The position numbers were made by a program, and so were the translations under genes. Source: Erysipelotrichaceae bacterium (GTDB lineage Bacteria; Bacillota_I; Bacilli_A; Erysipelotrichales; Erysipelotrichaceae). From it: a stretch of DNA of 14,607 nt. The stretch is taken from contig JAFZQL010000200.1 of NCBI GenBank assembly GCA_017620435.1, positions 1 through 14,607 of the forward strand, in the 5' to 3' direction. The notes below the pieces were generated by a model. That model saw only the letters and a list, made by a program, of their open reading frames with translations, ran no database searches and had not been told where the DNA came from. Positions 1-7,904 of the stretch are shown here, in pieces (position 1 is the stretch's first letter; each line of letters begins with the position of its first letter).

Positions 1-183
1 CATCTGTTCATGATGTTTCGGGTGAATATAACGCAGGGCGTTCTTGACCGCCAGATGCTTATCGGCATCCGAAAGCTTCGATTCCCGCTTCGGCGCTCTG
101 CGGTAACCCGGCAGTATCTCCGGATACTCCGGAAGTTCCTCATCCAATGTAAATATCATTGCCTTTTCCAAATCAAGATCCAT
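1..183 (-). CDS. hutU: Urocanate hydratase, N-terminal part (cut by window edge)
   Basis: Urocanate hydratase converts urocanate to imidazolone propionate, the second step of cytosolic histidine degradation, using tightly bound NAD. Only the first 61 residues are in the window and the frame is open at base 1. The N-terminus reads MDLDLEKAM, followed by LDEELPEYPE, GYRRAPKRESKLS and VKNALRYIHPKHHEQM; the R-R-A-P segment and the K-N-A-L-R-Y-I segment are typical of the start of this family. The NAD-binding and catalytic regions lie outside. The ATG at 183-181 is preceded by AGAAGGAGAAGGAA, a good ribosome binding site, and the hutH stop is only 12 bases upstream, so the two genes are cotranscribed and catalyse consecutive reactions. 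Identification rests on the N-terminus plus context. Confidence 0.88.
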   Translation of the reverse strand, partial: MDLDLEKAMIFTLDEELPEYPEILPGYRRAPKRESKLSDADKHLAVKNALRYIHPKHHEQM

Positions 184-195
184 TTCCTTCTCCTT

Positions 196-1758
196 CTATC
201 TGTAATCAGAAACAAAGCGACGGACGATCTGCAGGACTTCTCTGTTCCTGATCAGTCTTTCCATCTTCTCGATCTCTATTCTCATTTCTCTGTCTTCTTC
301 GATAAAACCGATCTCTTCCCTGACCCGTTCATAAACCGCATTCTGGGCAGGAGAAAGACCGTTGTTCTTCTCGTCCTTCTTTCTCAGATCAACTGCCTGA
401 CAGGCCGTAAACAGCTCAAAGCCCAGAACGGAAAAGACATTCTGGATGATCGTACTGCACTTTCTGGCGGCTGTCGTTCCCATGGATACGAAATCTTCCT
501 GACTGGCGCTGCTTGGAATATTGTCGACACAGGCAGGATGGGCAAGCACCTTATTCTCGGATGCCATGGATGCGGCGGAATACTGAACGATCATGAAACC
601 GCTGTTGATGCCCGGATCTGTACACAGGAAAGGATTCAGACCGTTGGACAGCGAAGCATTCACCATTCTTTCCAGTCTTCTCTCTGAGATCGATGCGATC
701 TCGCTTAAGGCGATCCCCAGAAAATCCATGGCCAGAGCCATCGGTTCTCCATGGAAGTTTCCTCCGGAAATCACCGATCCGTCTTCCGTAAACAGCAGCG
801 GATTATCCGTTACCGCATTCAGTTCAATATCGACCTTTTCTCTGACATAATCGATCGCATCCCGGCAGGCACCGTGCACCTGCGGAATACAGCGCAGCGT
901 ATAGGCATCCTGCACTCTCAGACCCTGAGACGCATCGCAGATTTCACTGTCTTTCGTCAGCCTTAAAAAATTCTCTGCCGTATGGATCTGGCCTTTCTGT
1001 CCTCTTAACTGGTGGATCCTCTGATCAAAGGCGGCCTTCTGTCCAGTCAGTGCAGTAAAAGAGATCGAAGCAATCAGATCCGCCAGAGAGATCAGCTCTT
1101 CCGCGTCATAGACATTCAAGGCAGCCAGCGAAGTCATCGCATGCGTGCCGTTTGTCAGGGCCAGACCTTCTTTATTTACCAGAGTATCGACCGTCTCGAT
1201 GCCGGCAGCCTGCATCGCTTCTTTGCCTTCCAGAATCTCACCATGGTAGGAAGCTTTTCCTTTTCCCAACAGAAGCAAGGCAATATGGCTCAACGGAGCC
1301 AGATCTCCGGAAGCGCCCAGAGAACCTTTCTGCGGAACCACAGGTATCACGTCCCTGTTGAGCATGTCGATCAGTATCTCAACCAGCTTCACTCGACAGC
1401 CGCTGTATCCCTTGGAAAGAGAGTTGCACAACAGAAGCATCATCCCTCTGACCTGTTCCTCGCTGTAGCTTTCACCTGTCGCTACGGAATGAGAAAGGAC
1501 CAGATTCGTGGACAGTTTATCCGACATCTGTTTGTCTACCGATACTTTAGACAGTTCCCCGAAACCCGTAGTAATCCCATAGGCGACATCGTTACGTTCG
1601 GCGATCTGTTCTACCAGTTGTCTGCTTTGACGCATCCTGTCGACTGCCTGCGCAGCGATCTTTGTTTCCGCATGATATCTGGCAACCGCAATAAACTCTT
1701 CCAGCGTAAGATCGTGGTCGCCGATCACGACCTCTTTTATTTCATATGACTTTTCCAT
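196..1758 (-). CDS. hutH: Histidine ammonia-lyase (histidase)
   Basis: Deaminates L-histidine to trans-urocanate, the first step of histidine catabolism. The 520-residue product is near the usual length of about 505-515. The A149-S150-G151 triad in the motif GSLGASGDLAPLSH is the site that cyclises into the MIO electrophilic cofactor. Y60 in YGITTGFG and H90 in VLSHSVATGE match the conserved active-site Tyr and His of the family (from memory of the Pseudomonas enzyme). It belongs to the MIO lyase superfamily with phenylalanine ammonia-lyase, but pairing with hutU supports histidine as substrate. The ATG is preceded by AGAGGT seven bases upstream. It is the first gene of its transcription unit, isolated from the protease operon by a terminator at 1836-1867. 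No hutP-like regulator gene is adjacent. Confidence 0.97.
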   Translation of the reverse strand: MEKSYEIKEVVIGDHDLTLEEFIAVARYHAETKIAAQAVDRMRQSRQLVEQIAERNDVAYGITTGFGELSKVSVDKQMSDKLSTNLVLSHSVATGESYSEEQVRGMMLLLCNSLSKGYSGCRVKLVEILIDMLNRDVIPVVPQKGSLGASGDLAPLSHIALLLLGKGKASYHGEILEGKEAMQAAGIETVDTLVNKEGLALTNGTHAMTSLAALNVYDAEELISLADLIASISFTALTGQKAAFDQRIHQLRGQKGQIHTAENFLRLTKDSEICDASQGLRVQDAYTLRCIPQVHGACRDAIDYVREKVDIELNAVTDNPLLFTEDGSVISGGNFHGEPMALAMDFLGIALSEIASISERRLERMVNASLSNGLNPFLCTDPGINSGFMIVQYSAASMASENKVLAHPACVDNIPSSASQEDFVSMGTTAARKCSTIIQNVFSVLGFELFTACQAVDLRKKDEKNNGLSPAQNAVYERVREEIGFIEEDREMRIEIEKMERLIRNREVLQIVRRFVSDYR

Positions 1759-1791
1759 TATTTACCTCTGATCTACAGATCTTCTACTTCT

Positions 1792-1797
1792 ATTGTA
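1792..1797 (-). promoter_or_regulatory. Possible -10 element of the hut promoter
   Basis: On the minus strand the gap between the terminator and hutH holds TACAAT, in the context GGTTATACAATAG, 33 bases before the hutH ATG. No convincing -35 hexamer lies 16-18 bases further upstream (the sequence there is GGGCGA), so the promoter may be weak or activator-dependent. I see no clear operator or catabolite-responsive element in this roughly 75-base gap. Confidence 0.35.
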
Positions 1798-1835
1798 TAA
1801 CCAAGCCGGACTTTTCGCCCTACTTTAAGACAAAG

Positions 1836-1867
1836 AAAAACACATGTCTTTCAAGACATGTGTTTTT
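1836..1867 (-). terminator. Rho-independent terminator after the C11 protease gene
   Basis: A perfect inverted repeat, AAAAACACATGTCT paired with AGACATGTGTTTTT around a 4-base loop, begins 20 bases past the protease stop codon. The stem is 14 bp and ends in five T on both strands, so it could work in either direction. Here it separates the protease operon from hutH. Confidence 0.85.
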
Positions 1868-1886
1868 ATTCATGATACAGATGTTT

Positions 1887-4166
1887 CTATTCCATCGGAG
1901 CTGTCCAGTAGGACTGCTGATAGATGTCTTTCAGCTCATAGCTGGAAACCAGGTCGTAGCCGGAAATATCGACATCGCCCAGATAAAGCTGATCCGTTAC
2001 CGTAACAGCCTCACCCAAGATGTGGGTATCCTCAAAGCTTCCGTCATATCTGTAGTAGTCGCAGATGAAGGCGATCGTATCGGATTCCTTATCTGCATCC
2101 TCGTCCTTGCCCAGTTTGATCAGATTCTTCGCAACGACGCCTGAACCTTCACGGTAGTCGTAGGTAGCGCCGATCACCTGTGCAACGCCGTCGTTGTCGA
2201 TGACGACGATCAGGTTGGCGTATTCGCCATTGAGCAGCACAGGGATCCTTCCGGTAAAGGTGACCTCCTCGCCGTCAATCGTCTGATACAGATAGTAGTA
2301 AGGGATGACCTGCCAGTTTTCCTTGTCTGTAGATGCTGCAAGCCACATCTTGTCTTCATTCTTCAGAAGATTGCCGTCTTTATCGATATCGAAGATACTG
2401 TCTTTACCCAGATCGATATAGCCGTTGCCGTCGTCTACCAGAACATTCAGTTTCAGATCTTCTATCAGTTCCCACTGATCCTTGCTGATGGCGATCTTGC
2501 CGTCCTTCCAGTTAAGATCCGTAGAGAAGTGATTCTCTGCGATATAATCCGTCATGCCGCGGTCGATGTTTCTGCCAAACAGCAGATCCAAAGCATCCCC
2601 GTAGTAGGAAGAATAACTGTCATCGGACGCGTAGGAACCGCCCAGGAACAGATCCAGAACATTATAGATCAGATCCGAAGAATCCTGTGAAGAATAATAG
2701 TCGCCTGAACTGTATCCGCCGATCGACTGATAAGGGCTGTGCTGACCGCCGGAAGATACCTGACCTGCCGTCTGATAGGAAGCAAAGCTTCTGACACAGT
2801 TGGCATAATCGGCATTCATGTCGATCTTGTTGTAGGTATTCAGAACGGTGCTCACATACTTGCTGGAACGGTAAGGGAAGTAGATGGATAATCCGTAGGA
2901 TCCCGACATGTTCCTGGAAGTATTGTTGTATTTGACGCAGCTCAGCAGAGCGTCTGCCAGATCCTTGGCTTCATCCGTACCGACATTCCCTGCCAGGTCA
3001 GCCAGGTCGACCAGGTCGACATAGTTCTGGGCAGCGAATTCTCTCGCTCCGCTTCTTGCTGAAGCGACCTGTCTGTAGCCGCTGTTGTTGATCAGATTGG
3101 TTGTGGATTTGGAGAAAGCAGACAGCTTGGCAGGCAGGATATCCTGTACTTCTGCCAGGTCTACTACCGACAGGGTAGCGCTCTGACTAGGGGTCTTGTT
3201 TCCGCAGGTCTTGACAAAGCTGTCGGCGATCGTCTTGCCGATCTCCAAAGTTGACATGGAAGTATTTCTTGATAAGGCATTCAGCCAGTCGGTATAGTAC
3301 CAGCCGATGCCCGGTTCCGATTCTTCGGATGCGATCAGATAGTCGGCATGCTCCGCCAGCATCAGCGCTGTTTCGGTATTTGCCATCAGACAGGCATCAA
3401 AGCCGATGAAATCGAACGTAACATCCGCTTCCGTCAGAGCCTGGTCGATCTTCGCCAGATCCATGGAACCGTTGTTCGGATATTTCAGGTCATAGCCGTA
3501 GCCGCTGACCGATCCCCCGCCGTGATCCCAAAGGATCAGCTCATAACGGTTCGCTTCAAAGTTGTCGGCACACCATTCAATAAAACTCGTCAGTGTAGCC
3601 GGATCGACCATCGATCCGGAACCGGCATTCTCTACCAGCCTCAGGATGCCGTTGCCTCCGCCCTTGACCTGATAGATCTGATTGTATCGGGTCGAGATAC
3701 CGTCCGCATGCCACTTGGTCGTACCGCCGGTATAAACGATCAGATTTATATTGTCGCTGATGGTCGCCGCATTCATTTCCGAAAGATCCGATACACCCAT
3801 GGCAGCCTGAGATTCCAGGTCGGAACCGCACATGAACACCATGATCGTGATCGTATCCTTGTTGTTGCCGAGAATCGTCGTTCTCTTGCTTCTGACTCCG
3901 TTTGCTACGGAACTGTTCAGCTTGCCCACATTGCTGCTAAGCTGCCAGTTGTTGTAGTAGCTGGAACCGCTGGCGTTATAGTAGCCTGTATAGCTGTCCT
4001 TGTCGTCATTGCTGTTTGTATTGTTGTCTACCGTAGAAGACGGCGTCGTACTGGAAGACGGAGTCTCCGGCTGGTAGAACATGGAAGCGACGAAATAGAA
4101 TATCGCAAAAGCGATTACCAGAAACAGCAGCAGTTTAATGAAACTGAATCTTTTTCTTTTTCTCAT
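1887..4166 (-). CDS. Membrane-anchored clostripain-type cysteine peptidase (family C11)
   Basis: Predicted extracellular cysteine endopeptidase of the clostripain/C11 family, 759 residues. Residues 1-6 are basic (MRKRKR) and residues 9-29 form one hydrophobic segment, so it is probably a type II signal-anchored protein with the enzyme outside. No lipobox Cys is seen. Residues 32-75 are a Ser/Thr/Asn-rich linker. The peptidase domain starts near residue 104 (TITIMVFMCGSDLES). H215 in LILWDHGGGSVSGYG and C259 in FIGFDACLMANTE are the expected His-Cys dyad, and YGLSIYFP at 423-430 is typical of the end of the domain. A Ser/Tyr/Gly-rich stretch (about 463-525) leads to a C-terminal region of some 230 residues that I read as beta-rich and cannot assign. 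GAGGAAGG precedes the ATG, 5 bases after the stop of the 55-residue gene. Many C11 enzymes cut after Arg; specificity here is unknown. Confidence 0.9.
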   Translation of the reverse strand: MRKRKRFSFIKLLLFLVIAFAIFYFVASMFYQPETPSSSTTPSSTVDNNTNSNDDKDSYTGYYNASGSSYYNNWQLSSNVGKLNSSVANGVRSKRTTILGNNKDTITIMVFMCGSDLESQAAMGVSDLSEMNAATISDNINLIVYTGGTTKWHADGISTRYNQIYQVKGGGNGILRLVENAGSGSMVDPATLTSFIEWCADNFEANRYELILWDHGGGSVSGYGYDLKYPNNGSMDLAKIDQALTEADVTFDFIGFDACLMANTETALMLAEHADYLIASEESEPGIGWYYTDWLNALSRNTSMSTLEIGKTIADSFVKTCGNKTPSQSATLSVVDLAEVQDILPAKLSAFSKSTTNLINNSGYRQVASARSGAREFAAQNYVDLVDLADLAGNVGTDEAKDLADALLSCVKYNNTSRNMSGSYGLSIYFPYRSSKYVSTVLNTYNKIDMNADYANCVRSFASYQTAGQVSSGGQHSPYQSIGGYSSGDYYSSQDSSDLIYNVLDLFLGGSYASDDSYSSYYGDALDLLFGRNIDRGMTDYIAENHFSTDLNWKDGKIAISKDQWELIEDLKLNVLVDDGNGYIDLGKDSIFDIDKDGNLLKNEDKMWLAASTDKENWQVIPYYYLYQTIDGEEVTFTGRIPVLLNGEYANLIVVIDNDGVAQVIGATYDYREGSGVVAKNLIKLGKDEDADKESDTIAFICDYYRYDGSFEDTHILGEAVTVTDQLYLGDVDISGYDLVSSYELKDIYQQSYWTAPME

Positions 4167-4171
4167 CTTTC

Positions 4172-4339
4172 TTACCTTCCTCTGCCGTTTCTGTGTCTTT
4201 TAAAGAAACTGAACATCTTCGATACAAAGCTCATGCCTTCTCCGACTCTGTCAAGTCCCAGTCCCTGTTCCTGTTTCCTGATCTCGACTACATTGCCTTC
4301 TACCGCATTTCTCTTTCTGCTTTTAGGTTTTTCACTCAT
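4172..4339 (-). CDS. Small basic protein, 55 residues, unknown function
   Basis: A short gene between the DUF4428 gene and the C11 protease gene. The product starts MSEKPKSRKRNAVEGNVVEI and ends FFKRHRNGRGR; it is rich in Lys and Arg at both ends, with a middle segment QGLGLDRVGEGMSFVSKMF containing a short amphipathic or hydrophobic stretch. It has no signal peptide. Three things show it is real: AGGAGG lies 6 bases before the ATG; the start overlaps the end of the DUF4428 gene in ATGAGTGA (8 bases); and its stop is 5 bases from the protease start. The gene therefore fills the gap exactly, as operon genes do. I do not recognise the family. A role as a partner or substrate of the protease is only a guess from context. 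Confidence 0.8.
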   Translation of the reverse strand: MSEKPKSRKRNAVEGNVVEIRKQEQGLGLDRVGEGMSFVSKMFSFFKRHRNGRGR

Positions 4340-4931
4340 CTTGCACCTCCTGTTCGTCGATCACTTCTTCGACGCTGATATTCTCTTCCTCTGCCAGGGT
4401 ATCCAGATACGCCATGGCCAGTTCATCTGTTTTCTTGAATTCTTCACTCTGTCTGTCAATGCCCGGGAACTCGTTTACTCTGAAACGGATCGTCGGGATC
4501 TCCTCGTGATCCAGAAGCATCTCGAAATAAAGATCGGCACTGTCTTCATCCAGATAGTCCGCCTCCATCACGCTGATCTCTTTGATCGCAGAGAACGGGA
4601 TCACATCCGCATTCTCCTTCTTCAGATCCTTTCTCTTGGAAAAGACAAACTGCGAAGCATGTTCATCGATATAAAGCGAATACTTGCCTTCCACTTTCTT
4701 ATCCGTAATAAAATCATTCAGTTTCTCCAGATTCGCCTTACGGTAATCCAGATGCTTCCTGATATCCTCAACGGTTCTGCCTTCATAGTCCTTGTCCGTC
4801 AGCCAGGATGATGCCAGCTTGACACAGTTGCGGCACAGGATCCCGTCTTTCAACTTCTTGTTTCCGAATTCGGTCAGTCTTTCCCCGCACAGAGAACAGA
4901 CATCTGTCCCGTATTCCAGTTCATTATCCAT
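4332..4931 (-). CDS. DUF4428 zinc-ribbon protein
   Basis: A protein of 199 residues beginning MDNELEYGTDVC. Four cysteines in two CxxC pairs, C12-x2-C15 and C33-x2-C36, with KKLKDG between them, form the treble-clef-like ribbon of DUF4428. Residues of about 75-165 look like a PH-like or GRAM-like beta domain (YSLYIDEHASQFVFSK, VIPFSAIKEISV, IRFRVNEFPG), an arrangement common in DUF4428 proteins. The C-terminus is acidic. No membrane segment is seen, so it is likely cytosolic; the function of the family is unknown to me. An ATG 13 codons upstream (4970) keeps the frame open, but GGAGGT lies properly in front of the ATG at 4931, and the upstream ATG would precede the predicted transcription start at about 4952, so 4931 is the better start. 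It is the first gene of the protease operon. Confidence 0.85.
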   Translation of the reverse strand: MDNELEYGTDVCSLCGERLTEFGNKKLKDGILCRNCVKLASSWLTDKDYEGRTVEDIRKHLDYRKANLEKLNDFITDKKVEGKYSLYIDEHASQFVFSKRKDLKKENADVIPFSAIKEISVMEADYLDEDSADLYFEMLLDHEEIPTIRFRVNEFPGIDRQSEEFKKTDELAMAYLDTLAEEENISVEEVIDEQEVQDE

Positions 4932-4958
4932 GTATGAAACCTCCATACCTATACTAAT

Positions 4959-4986
4959 ATTGTATATCATTTTTATTTTTCAATAA
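4959..4986 (-). promoter_or_regulatory. Predicted promoter of the DUF4428-C11 protease operon
   Basis: On the minus strand, TTATTG (4986-4981) and TACAAT (4964-4959) are 16 bases apart in A/T-rich DNA. Transcription would begin near 4952, giving a leader of about 21 bases that contains GGAGGT and ends at the ATG at 4931. The -35 box directly abuts the T tract of the terminator of the telA unit, a compact arrangement. Confidence 0.55.
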
Positions 4987-4987
4987 T

Positions 4988-5028
4988 AAAAAAACCGGAT
5001 GCCTGCGGACTCGTCCGCCTTCATCCGG
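4988..5028 (-). terminator. Rho-independent terminator after telA
   Basis: On the minus strand CCGGATG and CATCCGG form the outer stem, and GCGGAC with GTCCGC an inner G+C-rich stem, followed by seven T. It starts about 34 bases past the telA stop. This is the strongest terminator in the window and closes the rsmG-noc-parA-parB-telA unit. Confidence 0.92.
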
Positions 5029-5062
5029 CATATACTATTTTAACTGATTTAAACCAGAACCG

Positions 5063-6226
5063 CTACTTGTTGATGACGTCGGTAAGCTCTTTCTGCAGTT
5101 CAGCCTCAATACGGCGCAGTTCCTGCTGAGCCTGAGCTCTCTTCTCTCTGCCTTCGGTCTGGATACGTTTTACTTCTTCCAGCGTTTCGATCAGCTTCTT
5201 GTTGGTTTCCGTCAGCGTCTCGATATCCACGATACCTCTCTCGGATTCCTTGGCTGTTTCGATCGTAGCCATCTTCAGATTTTCGGCATTCTGCTTCAGC
5301 ATCTTGTTGGTCATCTCGGAGACTTCGTTCTGGGCCTTGACGGCTTCCTTGGAATGGGCAATACCCAGTGCGATCAGCATCTGTGACTTCCACAGAGGAA
5401 TGGTGTTGACCAGCGTAGACTGAATCTTTTCCGTCATCAGCGTATCGTTGTTCTGAACGAGTCTGATCTGCGGAGCCATCTGGATGGAAACCATTCTGGT
5501 CAGTTCCAGGTCATGGAGCTTCTTTTCGAAACGGTTGATCGCTTCGGAAAGGTCGTTGGCAGCCTGCGCATCTTCCGGCAGACCTGTCTCTTCCGCCTTC
5601 TTCAAAGCATCTTTCAGATCATGTTCCTTGATGTATTCCAGTCTCTTGTATCCGGCCAGGATGTACATCGTCAGTTCCTTGAAGTTGACCAGGTTCTTTT
5701 CATAGAGCTGATCCAGCAGGGAGATGTCTTTCATCAATGTGATCTGATGGTTTTCCAGGATCTTTACGATCTTGTCGACATTCGCATTGGCGCTGTCGTA
5801 TTTCGATTTGACGTTGGAAATACTGTTGGAGCCCTTTTTGAACAGTTTCGTAAAGAAACCGTCGTTCTTCTCGTCAATCTCAAAATTCTTCAGTTCCGCA
5901 ACCAGGTCGATCAGCGTATCGCCGATCGTATCGATATCCTTGGTCCTGACATTCTTTAATGCCGTATCGGAGAAATCCGCAACCTTGCTCTGGGCGGTGG
6001 CGCCGTACTGCAGAATGGAATTGGTCTCGGTAATATCGATCTTCTTGGAGAACTCGTCTACCATCTGTTTCTCTTCTTCCGAAAGACCGGAATCATCCAG
6101 CTTGGAATAAGCAACTACATCCGATACCGGCAGAGAGGCAAGATCCTTGTCTTCTTCTTCCTTGACTTCTTCCTTAACCTCTTCTTCCCCCAGTGTTAAT
6201 ACGATTTTTTCTTCATTTTCAGCCAT
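5063..6226 (-). CDS. telA: TelA family protein (toxic anion resistance, PF05816)
   Basis: A 387-residue protein of the TelA/YaaN family, named for tellurite resistance in some bacteria; the biochemical function is not established. The first 60 residues are highly acidic and low in complexity (EEEVKEEVKEEEDKD), probably disordered. The rest is helical and coiled-coil-like, with the family-typical region QMAPQIRLVQNNDTLMTEKI near residue 250, then NTIPLWKSQMLIALG and a Gln/Glu/Lys-rich terminal coiled coil. No signal peptide or membrane span is seen. Length agrees with the family (about 380-390). GGAAGG stands before the ATG and the parB stop is 15 bases upstream, so telA ends the segregation operon. 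Its physical link to parAB suggests shared expression; a role in segregation or envelope stress is inference only. Confidence 0.9.
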   Translation of the reverse strand: MAENEEKIVLTLGEEEVKEEVKEEEDKDLASLPVSDVVAYSKLDDSGLSEEEKQMVDEFSKKIDITETNSILQYGATAQSKVADFSDTALKNVRTKDIDTIGDTLIDLVAELKNFEIDEKNDGFFTKLFKKGSNSISNVKSKYDSANANVDKIVKILENHQITLMKDISLLDQLYEKNLVNFKELTMYILAGYKRLEYIKEHDLKDALKKAEETGLPEDAQAANDLSEAINRFEKKLHDLELTRMVSIQMAPQIRLVQNNDTLMTEKIQSTLVNTIPLWKSQMLIALGIAHSKEAVKAQNEVSEMTNKMLKQNAENLKMATIETAKESERGIVDIETLTETNKKLIETLEEVKRIQTEGREKRAQAQQELRRIEAELQKELTDVINK

Positions 6227-6241
6227 ATTACATTTCCTTCC

Positions 6242-7117
6242 TTAGTCTTCAATGACATTCATTATTTCCAGTATCCGATTCAGATCGTCAATATCATTAT
6301 ATCTTATCGAGATACATTTGTTTTTGATTTCCACCTTCGTCCCGTACTTTCTCTGCAGACGGTTTCTCACATCTTCCATGAACGGATCCGTTTCTTCCGG
6401 CTTATCCTTTGCCGGTTTCTTCGTATCCTTCTTCTTGCACAGATCTTCCAGCTGTCTGACGCTCAATCCTTCCTTGATCGTCTTTTCAGCCAGAGCGATC
6501 ATTTTCTCTTCGCTTTCCAGCGAAAGCAGTGTCCTGGCGTGACCGTAGCTGAGTTTGCCTTCATTGACCATCTTCTTGATCTCATCCGGAAGATTCAGGA
6601 GCCTGAGCATATTTGTGACATTGGTCCTGGACTTGCCTATCCTCTTCGCCAGTTCATCCTGGGTGTAGTTCAGCTTCCTGATCAGCTGGTCGTAGGCGCT
6701 TGCCTCTTCGATTGGCGTCAGATCCTTTCTCTGGATATTTTCCAGCAGGGAGATCTCCATCATCTGCTGATCGTTGAAATCCACGATGATGGCCGGAATG
6801 GTCTTCTTGCCTGCCAGCTTGGAAGCTCTCAGTCTTCTCTCGCCCGCTACCAGTTCATAGCCGCTTAAAGACTGTCTCACCAGGATCGGCTGGAACACAC
6901 CGTTCATCCGGATCGAATCCGCCAGTTCATTCAGACCGGCCTCGTCGAATTCTTTTCTTGGCTGATAAGGATTCGGTCTGATTTCCGAAATGTTCAGCTC
7001 CGATTTGGAAGTGCCTTTATATTCGGTGCTGTTGTTGGAAATATCATCCAGAAAGGAATCGATATCCGATCCAAAAATCTCATCCAGACCTCTTTTCAGT
7101 TTCTTTTCCTTAGCCAT
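6242..7117 (-). CDS. parB: Chromosome-partitioning protein ParB / Spo0J
   Basis: The parS-binding CTPase clamp that marks the origin region and loads SMC. In the 291-residue product, KKLKRGLDEIF at 5-15 is the N-terminal ParA-stimulating motif. The ParB/CTPase domain follows: LNISEIRPNPYQPRK at 41-55, GERRLRA at 92-98 (phosphate-binding motif) and ENIQRKDL at 126-133. A helix-turn-helix lies at about 151-172 (YTQDELAKRIGKSRTNVTNM), and a C-terminal dimerisation region ends the protein. Its start overlaps the parA stop by 8 bases (ATGGCTAA), which implies translational coupling. The N-terminal motif distinguishes it from the paralogue two genes upstream, here called Noc. No canonical parS site (a 16-bp palindrome centred on CACGTG) is found inside this gene, unlike in Bacillus subtilis. 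Confidence 0.96.
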   Translation of the reverse strand: MAKEKKLKRGLDEIFGSDIDSFLDDISNNSTEYKGTSKSELNISEIRPNPYQPRKEFDEAGLNELADSIRMNGVFQPILVRQSLSGYELVAGERRLRASKLAGKKTIPAIIVDFNDQQMMEISLLENIQRKDLTPIEEASAYDQLIRKLNYTQDELAKRIGKSRTNVTNMLRLLNLPDEIKKMVNEGKLSYGHARTLLSLESEEKMIALAEKTIKEGLSVRQLEDLCKKKDTKKPAKDKPEETDPFMEDVRNRLQRKYGTKVEIKNKCISIRYNDIDDLNRILEIMNVIED

Positions 7118-7895
7118 TTTCCGCCTCCGCCTTGTTGCTGGCGATCAGCTCCCTGGTCAAGGCGACATAAGCCTTGGCTCCTTCCGAATTCAAGGCATAG
7201 TCATAGATCGACAGACCTGCACTCGGTGCTTCGGAAAGCTTGACGTTTCTAGGTATATAGATCTTGTATGCTTTTTCTTTAAAGTGCTTCCTGATCTCCT
7301 GACCCACTTCTGCCGAGAGATTGGTTCTCGCATCATACATGGTCAGCAGGACACCTTCGATCTTCAGATTCGGATTAAACAGTTTCTGTACCAGACGGAT
7401 CGTCTGCAGCAGCTGGGTGATACCTTCCAGAGCGTAGTATTCGCTCTGTACCGGGATCAGCACGGAATCCGCAGCCGTCAGGGCATTCGTATTGAGAAGA
7501 CCCAGAGAAGGCGGACAGTCGATGATGATGTAGTCGTACTTCTCATCCACTTCATCCAGTACGTTCTTTAAAAGCTCTTCCCGGTGTTCCTCGATCTTGG
7601 CCAGTTCCAGATCAGCACCTGCCAGATTGATGTTGGCAGGGAGGATATCCAGAGGAGGCTTGCTCAGGGAACGGATGCAGTCTCTGATGTTTGTACCGTT
7701 CAGGATGGCGTCATAGACCGTCAGATCTCTTAATCCGACTCTATGTCCTACACCCTGTGTGGCATTGCCCTGCGGATCGAAGTCCACCAGCAGGACTCTT
7801 TTTCTCGAGTAAGCCAGACCGGCTGCCAGATTGATGCTTGTAGTAGTCTTGCCGACACCGCCCTTCTGATTGGCGATAGCGATTTTCTTTGCCAT
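7110..7895 (-). CDS. parA: Chromosome-partitioning ATPase ParA / Soj
   Basis: A ParA/MinD-type ATPase that binds DNA non-specifically as an ATP dimer and works with ParB in origin segregation; in Bacillus Soj also affects DnaA. The 261-residue length is typical of the short chromosomal ParA class without an N-terminal HTH. The deviant Walker A box KGGVGKTT is at 11-18, Walker A' VDFDPQGN at 37-44, and Walker B IIIDCPPS at 123-130. The region SIYDYALNSEGAKAY near the C-terminus is also typical of Soj. A very strong ribosome binding site, AGGAGGAG, overlaps the end of noc (stop TAG at 7905-7907) and stands 3 bases before the ATG. The gene overlaps parB by 8 bases. Confidence 0.97.
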   Translation of the reverse strand: MAKKIAIANQKGGVGKTTTSINLAAGLAYSRKRVLLVDFDPQGNATQGVGHRVGLRDLTVYDAILNGTNIRDCIRSLSKPPLDILPANINLAGADLELAKIEEHREELLKNVLDEVDEKYDYIIIDCPPSLGLLNTNALTAADSVLIPVQSEYYALEGITQLLQTIRLVQKLFNPNLKIEGVLLTMYDARTNLSAEVGQEIRKHFKEKAYKIYIPRNVKLSEAPSAGLSIYDYALNSEGAKAYVALTRELIASNKAEAENG

Positions 7896-7904
7896 AATCT
7901 CCTC

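Noticed and set aside
1012..1749. Plus-strand open frame of 245 codons opposite hutH
   Set aside because: It lies wholly inside hutH, whose MIO motif and length are unmistakable, and shows no domain.
3348..4811. Long open frame on the plus strand (487 codons) opposite the C11 protease and DUF4428 genes
   Set aside because: The minus-strand genes here have clear family motifs and operon spacing. The plus-strand product has no recognisable domain, is rich in His/Arg/Leu in a way typical of antisense frames, and spans three real genes and their junctions.
4932..4970. Upstream ATG that would add 13 residues to the DUF4428 protein
   Set aside because: It has no ribosome binding site and precedes the predicted transcription start; GGAGGT fits the ATG at 4931.
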